From an uncultured Croceitalea sp. (lineage in GTDB: Bacteria > Bacteroidota > Bacteroidia > Flavobacteriales > Flavobacteriaceae): 64,000 nucleotides of DNA. The notes beneath the pieces were generated by a model. That model had not been told where the DNA came from and did no database searches. It saw only the letters and a list, made by a program, of their open reading frames with translations. A program made the translations under genes and the position numbers. This document shows, piece by piece, positions 18,019 through 28,948 of the stretch; the stretch's first letter is position 1; each line of letters starts with the position of its first letter. The stretch lies in the NCBI GenBank assembly GCA_947503285.1, contig CANNDD010000002.1, forward strand, positions 744,001 through 808,000. Direction: 5' to 3'.

Positions 18019-18174
18019 TGTTAAATCCCTATTTATAACTTCATTTTTTTAAACAAAAAGTACTATGCATGCATAATTCCTTTTTATTTTTATTGATTTA
18101 AACTCAAAAAAATGTATATTCCGCTCGATATTTTTACGCTGATTTAAAACTAACTTAACTCAAATTCAAGTCTA

Positions 18175-20925
18175 ATGAAAAATTTAATTTTGACATTTTT
18201 CCTTTTGTTGGGAGTTTCCTCAATGGCCCAAACAACGATTACAGGAAAAGTGGTTGATGACAATGGCGAGCCTATACCCGGGGCAAATGTTGTGGTAATT
18301 GGTAAGGCTGAGGGGGCAATAGCCGATTTTGACGGTAATTTCACCTTAACGACACAAGAAGTACCCCCTTTCAAGGTAAAAGTGACCAGCATTGGTTTTT
18401 CTGAGGTTGTAGTCGATGTTACCTCCAACAATCAAGACCTATCGGTTACCCTAAATGAGGCTTCTACCTTGCTTGATGAAATCGTTATTTCCGCTTCGCG
18501 CACCCCAGAACGTATTTTTGAGTCCCCTGTTTCGGTAGAGCGCTTCGGATTGCGTGAAATAAAGAACACCACCGCTGAATCATTTTACGGCGGGTTACAA
18601 AACTTGAAGGGTGTTGATATCAATACCAATAGTTTAACTTTTCAATCCATAAACACTAGGGGTTTCGCCACATTTGCCAATACACGATTTTTGCAGTTGG
18701 TCGATGGGATGGACAATACCGCTCCTGGTTTGAATTTCGTGCTAGGAAACTTGGTAGGGATGTCTGAGCTTGATGTGCTTAGTGTTGAGATTTTGCCAGG
18801 AGCCTCTTCGGCACTGTATGGAGCTGGTGCGTTTAACGGTATTTTGTTTATGCGAAGTAAAAGTCCATTTGATTTTCAAGGCCTAAGTGCTTACGGCAAA
18901 ACAGGTATTACCTCTCAAGAAGTTGCAGGAGACAATACCTATTATGATGTAGGGATACGTGCCGCCCACGCCTTTAGCGATAAATTTGCCGTTAAAGCCA
19001 ACATTTCACTTTTAAGAGGTGAAGATTGGCATGCAGCGAACTTCACCGATATCAATCGCCCTGGTGAAGATAGAACGAATCCGGCCTTTGATGGATTGAA
19101 TGTTTATGGTGATGAGGTTTCCACGCCCCTTAATTTTGATGCCCTAGCTGGGCTTCCATCCGGTACGTTGGGTACGGCGGTGGTTTCGAGAACCGGTTAT
19201 GAAGAAGGGGATTTGGCAAACTACCAAGCAGAAAGTTTGAAAACGGACTTTGCGGTACACTACAGGCCTTTTGGTGATGACCTTGAATTAATTTATAACG
19301 GACGTATTGGTCGTGGTACCACTATTTATCAAGGTGCTAACAGATACTCCGTTGATGGCTTTACCATGCAGCAACATAAATTGGAACTAAAGAACGATAA
19401 TTTCTTTATTCGAGGTTATATTGTTTCTGAAAATTCAGGTAACGCTTACGATACGCGATTTGCCGGTATCAATGTAAACAGAAGATGGAAATCGGATCAA
19501 GATTGGTTTACCGAGTATGCCCAGACATTCATTGGGGCTAGATTGGGCGTTGGTTCGGGCGTATTGGCTACTGAAGAACAAGCGCATGCAGCCGCGCGTG
19601 CCGCAGCGGATACAGGACGTTTTCTTCCGGGAACATCACAATTCGAGAGCGCATTCAATCAGGTCATCAATGACGGCGATTTGACCACAGGGGCCAAATT
19701 TATAGATAACACAAAATTTCGTCACGCAAACGGAAACTATAATTTGGCGCACTTGATCAATGACTGGGCCGATGTCCAAGTGGGCGGTTCGTACAGGGAA
19801 TATGAACTGAATTCGCAAGGAACTATTTTTACCGATATCGACGGGCCTATCACCTATGATGAGTATGGTGGTTATGCACAGCTTCAGAAAAAATTTATGG
19901 ACGATCGATTGAAGTTTACCGCTTCAGGAAGATATGACAAGAATGAATTTTTTGATGGCTTTTTCTCCCCAAGGGCAGGTTTATCCGCAACCTTGGGCGA
20001 AAGACGAAACCATAACCTTCGCGTTTCGGTACAACAGGGTTTTAGAAACCCGACAACACAAGATTTGTTTATTGGTTTGAATGTTGGTAATGCGATTTTG
20101 GTGGGATCGGCTCCTGATAACTTGGATAGGGATGTAAGAAACTTTGATTTGAGTGCCAGCGGCCAAGCCCTTACGGGTCAAAGCTCGGTTCAGGTATTGG
20201 GTAGGGCTGCCTATGAAAATGCTTTTTCATTGACGTCGGTGGTTGCTGGAAACCCTACTGCCGTCAATACACCATTGGTGCAACCAGAAGAGATAACGGC
20301 TTATGAGTTAGGGTATAGGAGCCAAATAGGCAAATTTACCATTGATTTAAGTGGGTACTATAACAGTTATGATAATTTCATATCGCAAACACAGACCTTT
20401 GTGCCCTTGTACGGAGAAGCTGGTGATGGCGGTTTATCTTTATTGGCCCTTCAGAATGGTGATTTTGAAGTATATCAAGTATATACCAATTCCCCGCAAG
20501 AAATTACTTCTTATGGAGGTACGGTAGGTGTTGATACAAAAATCGGAGGCTTTGACTTGGGTGTAAACTATACCTATACTAAACTTGAGGATGAAGAAGA
20601 ATTGAGGGCCCAGGGTATACGAACTAATTTCAACTCTCCCGAGCATAAGGTAAAAGCCTCTTTTGGAAAGACCGATCTTTTCAAAAATTTCGGATTTGGA
20701 GTGAACTACCGTTGGAGTGATAGTTTCTTTTGGGAAGCTTCTTTTGCCGATGGCGATGTACCTGCCTATACTGTTCTGGATGCCCAAATCAACTATTCGG
20801 TACCCAGTATCAAATCTATCTTTAAAGCAGGTGGTTCGAATATCTTGAACGAAGAATATTTTCAAGCGGTCGGTTCAGGTCTTATAGGGGCTATATACTA
20901 CGTTTCTTGGACGATCAACCCTTAA
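18175..20925 (+). CDS. TonB-dependent receptor with carboxypeptidase-like regulatory domain
   Basis: A 916-residue outer-membrane receptor. A signal peptide (residues 1 to about 19, ending SMAQ) precedes a CarboxypepD_reg-like domain (about 21-100: TITGKVVDDNGEPIPGANVVV, ADFDGNFTL). The plug follows (about 105-235, LLDEIVISASRTPERI and LPGASSALYGAGAFNGILFM), then a large barrel. The plug and ASR/TPER linker resemble receptors for vitamins or siderophores rather than SusC, and no SusD gene follows. The last residues (YYVSWTINP) do not end in an aromatic residue. The ligand is unknown. It is transcribed alone and is closed by a GC-rich terminator. Confidence 0.92.
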   Translation: MKNLILTFFLLLGVSSMAQTTITGKVVDDNGEPIPGANVVVIGKAEGAIADFDGNFTLTTQEVPPFKVKVTSIGFSEVVVDVTSNNQDLSVTLNEASTLLDEIVISASRTPERIFESPVSVERFGLREIKNTTAESFYGGLQNLKGVDINTNSLTFQSINTRGFATFANTRFLQLVDGMDNTAPGLNFVLGNLVGMSELDVLSVEILPGASSALYGAGAFNGILFMRSKSPFDFQGLSAYGKTGITSQEVAGDNTYYDVGIRAAHAFSDKFAVKANISLLRGEDWHAANFTDINRPGEDRTNPAFDGLNVYGDEVSTPLNFDALAGLPSGTLGTAVVSRTGYEEGDLANYQAESLKTDFAVHYRPFGDDLELIYNGRIGRGTTIYQGANRYSVDGFTMQQHKLELKNDNFFIRGYIVSENSGNAYDTRFAGINVNRRWKSDQDWFTEYAQTFIGARLGVGSGVLATEEQAHAAARAAADTGRFLPGTSQFESAFNQVINDGDLTTGAKFIDNTKFRHANGNYNLAHLINDWADVQVGGSYREYELNSQGTIFTDIDGPITYDEYGGYAQLQKKFMDDRLKFTASGRYDKNEFFDGFFSPRAGLSATLGERRNHNLRVSVQQGFRNPTTQDLFIGLNVGNAILVGSAPDNLDRDVRNFDLSASGQALTGQSSVQVLGRAAYENAFSLTSVVAGNPTAVNTPLVQPEEITAYELGYRSQIGKFTIDLSGYYNSYDNFISQTQTFVPLYGEAGDGGLSLLALQNGDFEVYQVYTNSPQEITSYGGTVGVDTKIGGFDLGVNYTYTKLEDEEELRAQGIRTNFNSPEHKVKASFGKTDLFKNFGFGVNYRWSDSFFWEASFADGDVPAYTVLDAQINYSVPSIKSIFKAGGSNILNEEYFQAVGSGLIGAIYYVSWTINP

Positions 20926-22602
<1,677 letters not shown>

Positions 22603-22604
22603 AA

Positions 22605-22690
22605 TAGTTAAGAGTTAAGAATGTGGGGTTCAGGGTTTTCTATAAAATCAAACTCTATCACTCGTAACTCGTAACTCATAACTGAAAACT
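22605..22690. repeat. Palindromic repeat element in the atpD-atpC spacer
   Basis: The spacer begins with AGTTAAGAGTTA (22606-22617) and ends with TAACTCATAACT (22672-22683), inverted repeats matching at 11 of 12 positions. Within the right arm is a 7-bp tandem repeat, ACTCRTA, three times (22660-22680) plus a degenerate fourth copy. It resembles a small REP-like or MITE-like insert inside an operon. Confidence 0.55.
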
Positions 22691-22969
22691 ATGTATTTAG
22701 AGATCGTATCCCCAGAAGCAACGTTATTTGCAGGAGAAGTAACTTCAGTCACCGTACCCGGTATCAATGGAGAATTTCAGATGCTTCAGAATCACGCACC
22801 GATTTTATCATTGCTGCAAGAAGGTAATGTCAAGATTAAAGGTGATATTAAGATCGACGAAGATTTTCAGGGTAAATTTTCAAAAGGGGCTGACGGAGAA
22901 ACTGTGCTTTCCATCACCAGTGGAACCATTGAAATGAAAGATAATAAAGTAATTGTACTTGCTGATTAA
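22691..22969 (+). CDS. atpC: F1F0 ATP synthase subunit epsilon (short form)
   Basis: A 92-residue protein comprising only the N-terminal beta-sandwich of the epsilon subunit (MYLEIVSPEATLFAGEVTSVTVPGINGEF, MLQNHAPILSLL). The C-terminal alpha-helical hairpin of longer homologues (about 130-140 aa) is absent; the reading frame ends naturally after VIVLAD. Short epsilon subunits are known in Bacteroidota. It links the gamma shaft to the c-ring. It is cotranscribed with atpD across an 88-bp spacer and closed by a terminator at 22992-23024. Confidence 0.93.
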   Translation: MYLEIVSPEATLFAGEVTSVTVPGINGEFQMLQNHAPILSLLQEGNVKIKGDIKIDEDFQGKFSKGADGETVLSITSGTIEMKDNKVIVLAD

Positions 22970-22991
22970 ATTAGTTCGTACTCTAGATATT

Positions 22992-23024
22992 AAAAGCTAC
23001 TCTTTCTTAGAGTGGCTTTTTTGT
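22992..23024 (+). terminator. Rho-independent terminator of atpDC
   Basis: The stem AAAAGCTACTCT/AGAGTGGCTTTT (22992-23003 with 23009-23020, one G-T pair) is followed by TTG and more T. Confidence 0.88.
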
Positions 23025-23149
23025 TTGAAAATCACAAGCATATCAATCAGATATTCTTTTAAATTCCTTGCTTCAATAAATCTTTACGTTACATGATTAG
23101 GTCTAGTTTGTTTGTGGTTGATCACTACCTGGCATTTCAATAAAGATCG

Positions 23150-23157
23150 TACTTTTG
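23150..23157 (+). promoter_or_regulatory. Candidate -7 box abutting bioF
   Basis: TACTTTTG ends 4 bp before the bioF ATG. If active, transcription would start at or near the start codon. No TTG is seen at the expected -33 distance. Confidence 0.35.
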
Positions 23158-23161
23158 GGTT

Positions 23162-24310
23162 ATGCCGTATTTTCCAAAAAAACTAACCGAAAAACTCAAA
23201 GCCAGAAGGTTAGACAGTACCTTACGAAATCTTAGTCTGATCAATAATTTGGTTGATTTTTCATCCAACGATTATTTGGGGTTTTCAAAAGAAGGGCAGA
23301 TTGAAAAATCAGCTCAAAATCAAATGGTAGGTCAACTAAATGCCAATGGGGCTACGGGTTCCCGGTTATTATCAGGAAATCATCCATTGCATGAAGAACT
23401 GGAAGCTCTTTTAGTAACGTTTTTTGAGGTAGAGAGCGGCTTGCTTTTCAACTCAGGTTATGATGCCAATATCGGTTTCTTTTCCAGTATTCCCCAACGT
23501 GGGGATATCATTTTTTATGATGAGCTTGTTCATGCCAGCATTCGTGATGGTATTAAAATGAGTGATGTCAAAGCCTATAAATTCAAGCATAATGATTTAA
23601 GCAGTTTAAAACAACATATTGAACGTTCAAGAAATCAAGGTTTTGAAGGAGCGTCTTATGTAGTTACGGAATCCATTTTCTCTATGGACGGTGATATTCC
23701 CGACTTAGAAGAATTGGCAACCTATTGTTCGCAGAATGGCCTTTTCTTGATTGTCGATGAAGCACATGCGACCGGGGTTTTCGGAAAAGGGCTCTTACAT
23801 CAGCTTAAATTGCAAGATATGGTGTTTGCCCGTATCGTTACCTTTAGTAAAGCCTTGGGCTGTCACGGCGCGGCCATTTTGGGTAGTTCAGATCTAAAGG
23901 ACTATCTTATCAATTATGCCCGTAGTTTTATCTATACCACAGCACTGCCACCACATGATATCGCTGTTATTTTATCCGCTTTCCATCATTTGCAATCCGA
24001 GAAGGGAAAAATGCAAATCAGGAGGCTTCAAGAAAATATTGGGTATTTTAAAGCTAAGCTTGATGAATTTGAACTGTGGAACGTATTTTTATCCAATGAA
24101 TCGGCGATTCAAATTGCAATGATCCCCGAAAATGATAAAGTGAGGCATGTTTCCAATGTTTTAAGGGATAATGGGTTTGATGTAAGACCTATTTTATCCC
24201 CTACTGTTCCAAAGGGCAAAGAACGGTTGCGATTTTGTGTACATGCGTATAATACAAAAGAAGAAATAAAGAAAGTGCTTTCATTGTTAAAACAACATCA
24301 TAATGGGTAA
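23162..24310 (+). CDS. bioF: 8-amino-7-oxononanoate synthase
   Basis: A 382-residue PLP enzyme of the alpha-oxoamine synthase family. In biotin synthesis it condenses a pimeloyl thioester with alanine. Seen: NLVDFSSNDYLGFS and NGATGSRLLSGNHPLHEELE near the N-terminus, LIVDEAHATGVFG (PLP-binding Asp) and TFSKALGCHGA with the Schiff-base lysine near residue 230. Relatives with similar motifs include 2-amino-3-ketobutyrate CoA ligase, but the bioD/bioA/bioB neighbourhood supports BioF. It overlaps the next gene by 8 bp. Confidence 0.93.
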   Translation: MPYFPKKLTEKLKARRLDSTLRNLSLINNLVDFSSNDYLGFSKEGQIEKSAQNQMVGQLNANGATGSRLLSGNHPLHEELEALLVTFFEVESGLLFNSGYDANIGFFSSIPQRGDIIFYDELVHASIRDGIKMSDVKAYKFKHNDLSSLKQHIERSRNQGFEGASYVVTESIFSMDGDIPDLEELATYCSQNGLFLIVDEAHATGVFGKGLLHQLKLQDMVFARIVTFSKALGCHGAAILGSSDLKDYLINYARSFIYTTALPPHDIAVILSAFHHLQSEKGKMQIRRLQENIGYFKAKLDEFELWNVFLSNESAIQIAMIPENDKVRHVSNVLRDNGFDVRPILSPTVPKGKERLRFCVHAYNTKEEIKKVLSLLKQHHNG

Positions 24311-24686
24311 AGATCTTATCACGATAGGGACTTTCGAGTTTTTGGCCGACGTTCAAATCATCAAGGGCAAGTTGGAATCAGAAGGCATTTCGGTTACTTT
24401 AAAGGATGAAAATACAGTAGGTATTGATCCTTTCGCCAGTAACGCCCTAGGCGGTATTAAATTACAAGTACATCGCTCTGATGAAGAGCGCGCTAGACTC
24501 ATATTTGATCAAGTCAGGAATTATGCCCTGGACGATGATGGTAATTTGGTGCAATGCCCTAATTGTAAAGCTCAAAAATCAGAGGTAATTTACCTTCGAA
24601 ATACACTTTGGTACAAACTCTTCCCTTTTTTTGAACCTAAAAAATACCGTTGTACCAACTGTGAGTTTATAACAAAAGCAAACTAA
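24303..24686 (+). CDS. DUF2007-domain zinc-ribbon protein inside the biotin operon
   Basis: A 127-residue protein. The N-terminal part (about 1-75) fits DUF2007 (signal-transducing PII-like fold): LITIGTFEFLADVQIIKGKLESEGI and LQVHRSDEERARLIF. The C-terminal part has two Cys pairs (CPNCKAQ and CTNCEF) making a probable zinc ribbon. Its start overlaps the end of bioF, and its stop overlaps the bioD ATG (TAATG), so it is translationally coupled to both. Its function is unknown. Close packing with bioF and bioD suggests either a link to biotin synthesis or simple hitch-hiking. Confidence 0.8.
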   Translation: MGKDLITIGTFEFLADVQIIKGKLESEGISVTLKDENTVGIDPFASNALGGIKLQVHRSDEERARLIFDQVRNYALDDDGNLVQCPNCKAQKSEVIYLRNTLWYKLFPFFEPKKYRCTNCEFITKAN

Positions 24687-25300
24687 TGAAACTATTCATT
24701 ACGGGAATATCTACGGAAGTCGGTAAAACAATGGCCTCGGCTATTGTAACTGAAGCACTTAATGCTGACTATTGGAAACCGGTACAAGCCGGGGATTTAG
24801 ATTACACAGACAGTCATAAGGTCAAAGAATTAATATCCAATTCAAAATCGGTCATTCATGAGAACAGTTATGCCCTCAATACGCCTATGAGCCCTCATGC
24901 AGCCGCTGATATTGATGGGGTGAAAATCGAGCTGGATAAAATTCAAGAACCCAGAACAGAAAACCATTTGGTGATTGAAGGTGCGGGCGGACTTTTAGTA
25001 CCACTTAACGATAATGACACCATATTTGATTTAATCAAACCGGAATATAAGGTCGTTGTGGTTTCAAGACACTATCTGGGCAGTATCAACCATTCCCTTT
25101 TGACCATTAATGCCTTACAGGCAGAAGGTTTGAATGTCGGAATCATCTTCAGTGGCGACGAACATCCGACCACGGAACAGATCATTTTAAAAAAAACGGG
25201 GGCCGCCCTTTTGGGTAGGATAAATGAAGAACAATGTTTTACCCCAGCTATCGTCAAAAAATATGCGGAAGTCTTTAGGGAAAAATTACTCCAATTCTAG
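24686..25300 (+). CDS. bioD: ATP-dependent dethiobiotin synthetase
   Basis: A 204-residue enzyme that closes the ureido ring of dethiobiotin. The P-loop TGISTEVGKT lies at residues 5-14, followed by YWKPVQAGD, SPHAAADIDG (substrate-binding region) and VIEGAGGLLVPLN. Its length is slightly below E. coli BioD (225 aa), but all signature regions are present. It is the third gene of the bioF-DUF2007-bioD operon; its end overlaps the convergent GT39 gene by 15 bp. Confidence 0.95.
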   Translation: MKLFITGISTEVGKTMASAIVTEALNADYWKPVQAGDLDYTDSHKVKELISNSKSVIHENSYALNTPMSPHAAADIDGVKIELDKIQEPRTENHLVIEGAGGLLVPLNDNDTIFDLIKPEYKVVVVSRHYLGSINHSLLTINALQAEGLNVGIIFSGDEHPTTEQIILKKTGAALLGRINEEQCFTPAIVKKYAEVFREKLLQF

Positions 25301-26767
25301 TTTTTGGTGAATTACGGCAGTATCAATAGTATCTAATGGCTGATACCCTTTTAAGAGCTGTAGATTGATATAAAAATTGGCATTGTACTTTTTCTTGTCA
25401 AAAACACGCCGGTTTTTGCGCGTAATAATATAACGAGGCGAAATTTCCTCGATGATATGTTGAAGTTCTTCTTCGCCGGTTTTTCTAAGGTTGTCATACG
25501 CAAAAAACATTTCGTCTTTTAAAATATTACTAGGTTGGGTCGCCGCCTTCGTGACGGGGTCAATGCCCAATACCCAATATCCGATATGGAATTCAGCGAA
25601 AAAGGCATCACCCGTTTCAAGGCCCTTTTGAGACAAATATTCTGGTACAGCAATACCTTCACCGTTGAAAAAACTGCCCCTTTGAATCTTATGTTTGGCA
25701 ATAGCGTAGTATTCTAAATAAGACTCTATGGGAATAAGTACTAATAGTGCGGCCACAATAATACCGATACTTTTAATGGAACCTTTAAGACTTTTTGAAA
25801 CCAAAAGTGCAACTAAGGGTAAGATTAGCGGATAAATTAAGATAAGGTAGTGTCCGTTTACCCTGCCACTCTTTAAAAAAGCCACTAAGGTGCCAAGCGT
25901 GGCAACCATTAAATAAATCGTTGTTGCATTGTTTGTTTTGAATACTCCTTTTCTCACACCAATGACAAGAATCGCCAAGAACGGTAATAGGTACAAGAAA
26001 AGTTTAAGTGTTGAATATTGTCTTGCGCCGGCGTAAGCCAAGGGCGCCTCTATAACCGATCTCCACCATAACGGTAATAGTCCTTCTAAATAATACGGTA
26101 ATAAGGTCAACCCGATGATACTCAAAATACCAATGCCATATAGCATCGGCTTGCTTACAGAAAACAATTTTTTAGTCCTTAAGTAAGCCAAATACGTAAT
26201 AGCAAGACCTAAGAATAACGCGACATAGGCCAAATTTAATTTGACCATTAGACTACAACCAACAAGCCCCCCTATAACCAACCAATACAGATTGGAAGAA
26301 CGGTTTCGTGATAGCAACCAAATTGCCGGGGTCAAAAATGCCATGGCAATGTGTTCTGACATTACGCCTTGAAGGCTTCCAAAAAGACTTTGCAAAATAA
26401 CACAACTAAACGCGGTAATAGCCCCAATACGTTTTGTAGTCTGTGAAGCGGTAAGCTTATAGGTGTAAAATGCGGTAATACTGACCAGCAAAACGCCAGC
26501 AAAACGAATGGCAATAAAACTCTTTCCGAAAATTTGGATGATTACAGCGAAGAAAAAGAAATTCAGGGTGGGCTTTACATCCCAAAGGGTAGTAAAAGGC
26601 AAATGACCATCTACCCACGATTGCCCCATAATGATAAAGCTGCTCTCATCACGATCAATGTAGTCCCTAAAGAAAAAAGGCAACCGAATGAATAGTCCGT
26701 ACAAGAATACGAGAACGAAAATACTACTGTCAGATAGATTTTGAACTTTTCTGAACAATTTACCCAT
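25286..26767 (-). CDS. GT39-like membrane glycosyltransferase
   Basis: A 493-residue integral membrane protein with about ten to twelve hydrophobic segments, of the GT-C (PMT/ArnT-like, GT39) class. The first loop has the acidic pair Asp40-Glu41 in FRDYIDRDESSFIIMGQSW, followed by HLPFTTLWDVKPTLNFFFF, typical of lipid-phosphate-sugar-dependent transferases. It probably moves a sugar from a polyprenyl carrier to an acceptor on the periplasmic side. It overlaps the upstream GT2 gene by 8 bp, so the GT2 enzyme likely makes its polyprenyl-phosphate-sugar donor. Confidence 0.85.
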   Translation of the reverse strand: MGKLFRKVQNLSDSSIFVLVFLYGLFIRLPFFFRDYIDRDESSFIIMGQSWVDGHLPFTTLWDVKPTLNFFFFAVIIQIFGKSFIAIRFAGVLLVSITAFYTYKLTASQTTKRIGAITAFSCVILQSLFGSLQGVMSEHIAMAFLTPAIWLLSRNRSSNLYWLVIGGLVGCSLMVKLNLAYVALFLGLAITYLAYLRTKKLFSVSKPMLYGIGILSIIGLTLLPYYLEGLLPLWWRSVIEAPLAYAGARQYSTLKLFLYLLPFLAILVIGVRKGVFKTNNATTIYLMVATLGTLVAFLKSGRVNGHYLILIYPLILPLVALLVSKSLKGSIKSIGIIVAALLVLIPIESYLEYYAIAKHKIQRGSFFNGEGIAVPEYLSQKGLETGDAFFAEFHIGYWVLGIDPVTKAATQPSNILKDEMFFAYDNLRKTGEEELQHIIEEISPRYIITRKNRRVFDKKKYNANFYINLQLLKGYQPLDTIDTAVIHQKLELE

Positions 26768-27494
26768 TCAGCGTGCTTTTATGTGATTTCCAAATTTTAT
26801 ACAGATCCATCCATAACTTGAAAAAGTACGTTAGTTTCACTTTAGATTCCCCTTGGTCAATCCACTCTTTAACGGGTACCTCTTCCATAAATGCCATAGC
26901 ATTAGACTTTCCGTAGTGCTTTAAGAGCCTACTGAATAATTCAACATCAAATAGCCATTTTGATATAAAAGGGTCTTTAAAAGCAATTTTTGCCACCTCT
27001 GTATTAAAAACCTTGCATCCACATTGTGTGTCATAGACCTTTAGGTTGAGTATGCTTGAAATGAATGTTGCTATAATTCGGCCAGCTAAAAAGCGCGAAA
27101 ACTTGCGCTCGACAGTTGAACCTATTTTTAAGATCCTCGAGGCGAAAACAAATTGTTTACCCTGTTTTACGTATTTCTGATAAGAATAACATTCTTCTAA
27201 AGAAGTGGCTAAATCGGCATCCAAATAAGCGATAGTGATATCGACTGTTGTTTGAATTACCTTCAATACACCATTTCTGACCGATTCGGCTTTTCCCATA
27301 TTGTGGGTATTCGATAGTATCGAGATTTGATCGGGGTACTGCTTCTCAATAGACTCTAAAACGGTTAGGGTGTTATCAGTTGAGGCATCGTTTACAAATA
27401 GTACCTTGGCATCCGGATTTTGTTTTAAGAAGTTTAAAAAACGGACTTTGGGCAGTCTTTCAGCTTCATTGTAACAAGGTATGATTATAATCAA
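26760..27494 (-). CDS. GT2 family polyprenyl-phosphate glycosyltransferase (DPM1/DPG-like)
   Basis: A 244-residue cytoplasmic GT-A enzyme. IIIIPCYNEAERLPKV opens the nucleotide-binding domain. VNDASTDNT, AYLDADLATS (acidic metal-binding motif) and DTQCGCKVF follow, as in dolichyl- or undecaprenyl-phosphate mannose/glucose synthases. The best start is a TTG at 27494; the nearby upstream ATG is out of frame. It pairs with the GT39-like gene immediately downstream, with an 8-bp overlap. The two sit on the opposite strand between bioD and bioA and have no evident role in biotin synthesis. Confidence 0.88.
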   Translation of the reverse strand: MIIIIPCYNEAERLPKVRFLNFLKQNPDAKVLFVNDASTDNTLTVLESIEKQYPDQISILSNTHNMGKAESVRNGVLKVIQTTVDITIAYLDADLATSLEECYSYQKYVKQGKQFVFASRILKIGSTVERKFSRFLAGRIIATFISSILNLKVYDTQCGCKVFNTEVAKIAFKDPFISKWLFDVELFSRLLKHYGKSNAMAFMEEVPVKEWIDQGESKVKLTYFFKLWMDLYKIWKSHKSTLNG

Positions 27495-27554
27495 AGCATA
27501 AATTTGATGGTAACAAAGATAGAAATGATTTTCGTGGGCTTGACCAAAATACTG

Positions 27555-27585
27555 TTGAAAACCAAAATAGCTTTCACCATCTTTG
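27555..27585 (+). promoter_or_regulatory. Candidate bioA promoter
   Basis: TTG (27555-27557), a 20-bp spacer and CATCTTTG (27578-27585) resemble the Bacteroidota -33/-7 pair, with one mismatch in the -7 box. It lies 25 bp before the bioA start. Confidence 0.4.
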
Positions 27586-27610
27586 TATAAGCTGATGGCT
27601 TATTAAATCA

Positions 27611-28891
27611 ATGACGATGCAAGAACAAAAGTTGCAAAATCGCGACAAAAAGTATTTATGGCACCCCTTGACCCAACACAAGACAGCTGCACCACCTTTG
27701 GGGGTCGTAAAAGCAAAAGATGCGTTGTTTTGGGACGAAGGGGGCAATACCTATATTGATGGTATTGCCTCATGGTACACAGCAATGTATGGCCATTGCA
27801 ATGAAAAAATAAGTACGGCCATAACAAATCAAATGAAAGAACTTGATTTTGTCATGTTCAGTGGGTTCACGCATAGACCGGCAATTGAACTTTCAGAGCG
27901 TTTGATTCAAGTTTTACCTAGCAATCAGGCTAAAATTTTCTTTAATGATAATGGATCAACTGCTGTTGAAGCTGCCATAAAAATGGCGCTGCAGTACTAT
28001 TACAATAAAGATGAAAAGCGAGATACTTTAATCGCATTTGATGATGGTTTTCATGGGGATACTTTTGGCGCTATGAGTGCTTCAGGACTTTCATCGTATA
28101 ATGGCCCTTTTGAAGATTTTTTACTAAAAGTGATACGTATACCACCACCACAAGAAGATACTATCGACGCGGTTTTAGAATTACTTGATAATATCTGTAA
28201 GAACAATTCGTGCGCCGCATTTGTTTTTGAGCCATTAGTGCAGGGAGCTGCAGGCATGAAATTCCATTCAGCTAAGGGGCTTGATCTATTGCTGAAAAAG
28301 TGTCAAGAATTGGATGTGCTATGTATTGCTGATGAAATCATGACCGGCTTTGGTAAAACAGGTAAAACTTTTGCTTGTGACTATTTAGAACACAAGCCTG
28401 ATGTACTATGCCTGAGCAAAGCTTTGACCGCTGGTATGTTTCCCTTAAGTATCACCACATGTACGCAAAAAGTCTTTGATGCCTTTTTGAGTGATGAGGT
28501 AGCGAAGGGTTTTTTTCATGCGCACACCTATAGCGCACATCCTTTGGGTTGTGCAGCCGCCTTGGCAGGTCTTGAGTTATTGTCATCCGATGAAATTTTA
28601 GGGCGACGAAAATATATTGAAGTAGCGCATCAGAATTTTGTACTTCGAATAAAGCATCATCCAAAAGTGAAAAACGCCAGAAGTCTAGGTGTCATTCTGG
28701 CTATTGACTTAGCTATTGATACCAGGCGTTATGGCAAGTTCAGGGACAGGCTCTATGACTTTTTCATGGATAATGGGGTCAACCTGCGTCCTCTGGGAAA
28801 TACCATTTATACTTTGCCTCCCTATGTCATTACGAACGGGCAATTACAGAAAATCTATGGTGCCATCGAAGATGCCCTAGAGGTTTTTTGA
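27611..28891 (+). CDS. bioA: Adenosylmethionine-8-amino-7-oxononanoate aminotransferase
   Basis: A 426-residue class III PLP aminotransferase that converts KAPA to DAPA using S-adenosylmethionine. Seen: YLWHPLTQHKTA at the N-terminus, as is characteristic of BioA, FFNDNGSTAVEAAIKMALQYYYN, LCIADEIMTGFGKTGKTFAC and the Schiff-base lysine in CLSKALTAGMFPLS near residue 270. HTYSAHPLGCAAALA is also present. It is separated from the bioF-bioD unit by the reverse-strand GT pair and has its own promoter candidate. Confidence 0.96.
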   Translation: MTMQEQKLQNRDKKYLWHPLTQHKTAAPPLGVVKAKDALFWDEGGNTYIDGIASWYTAMYGHCNEKISTAITNQMKELDFVMFSGFTHRPAIELSERLIQVLPSNQAKIFFNDNGSTAVEAAIKMALQYYYNKDEKRDTLIAFDDGFHGDTFGAMSASGLSSYNGPFEDFLLKVIRIPPPQEDTIDAVLELLDNICKNNSCAAFVFEPLVQGAAGMKFHSAKGLDLLLKKCQELDVLCIADEIMTGFGKTGKTFACDYLEHKPDVLCLSKALTAGMFPLSITTCTQKVFDAFLSDEVAKGFFHAHTYSAHPLGCAAALAGLELLSSDEILGRRKYIEVAHQNFVLRIKHHPKVKNARSLGVILAIDLAIDTRRYGKFRDRLYDFFMDNGVNLRPLGNTIYTLPPYVITNGQLQKIYGAIEDALEVF

Positions 28892-28948
28892 AGTCATATA
28901 AACCACAAAGTAAAAATTGTGATTCCGGTGTTTGGTAAAAAGGAATAC

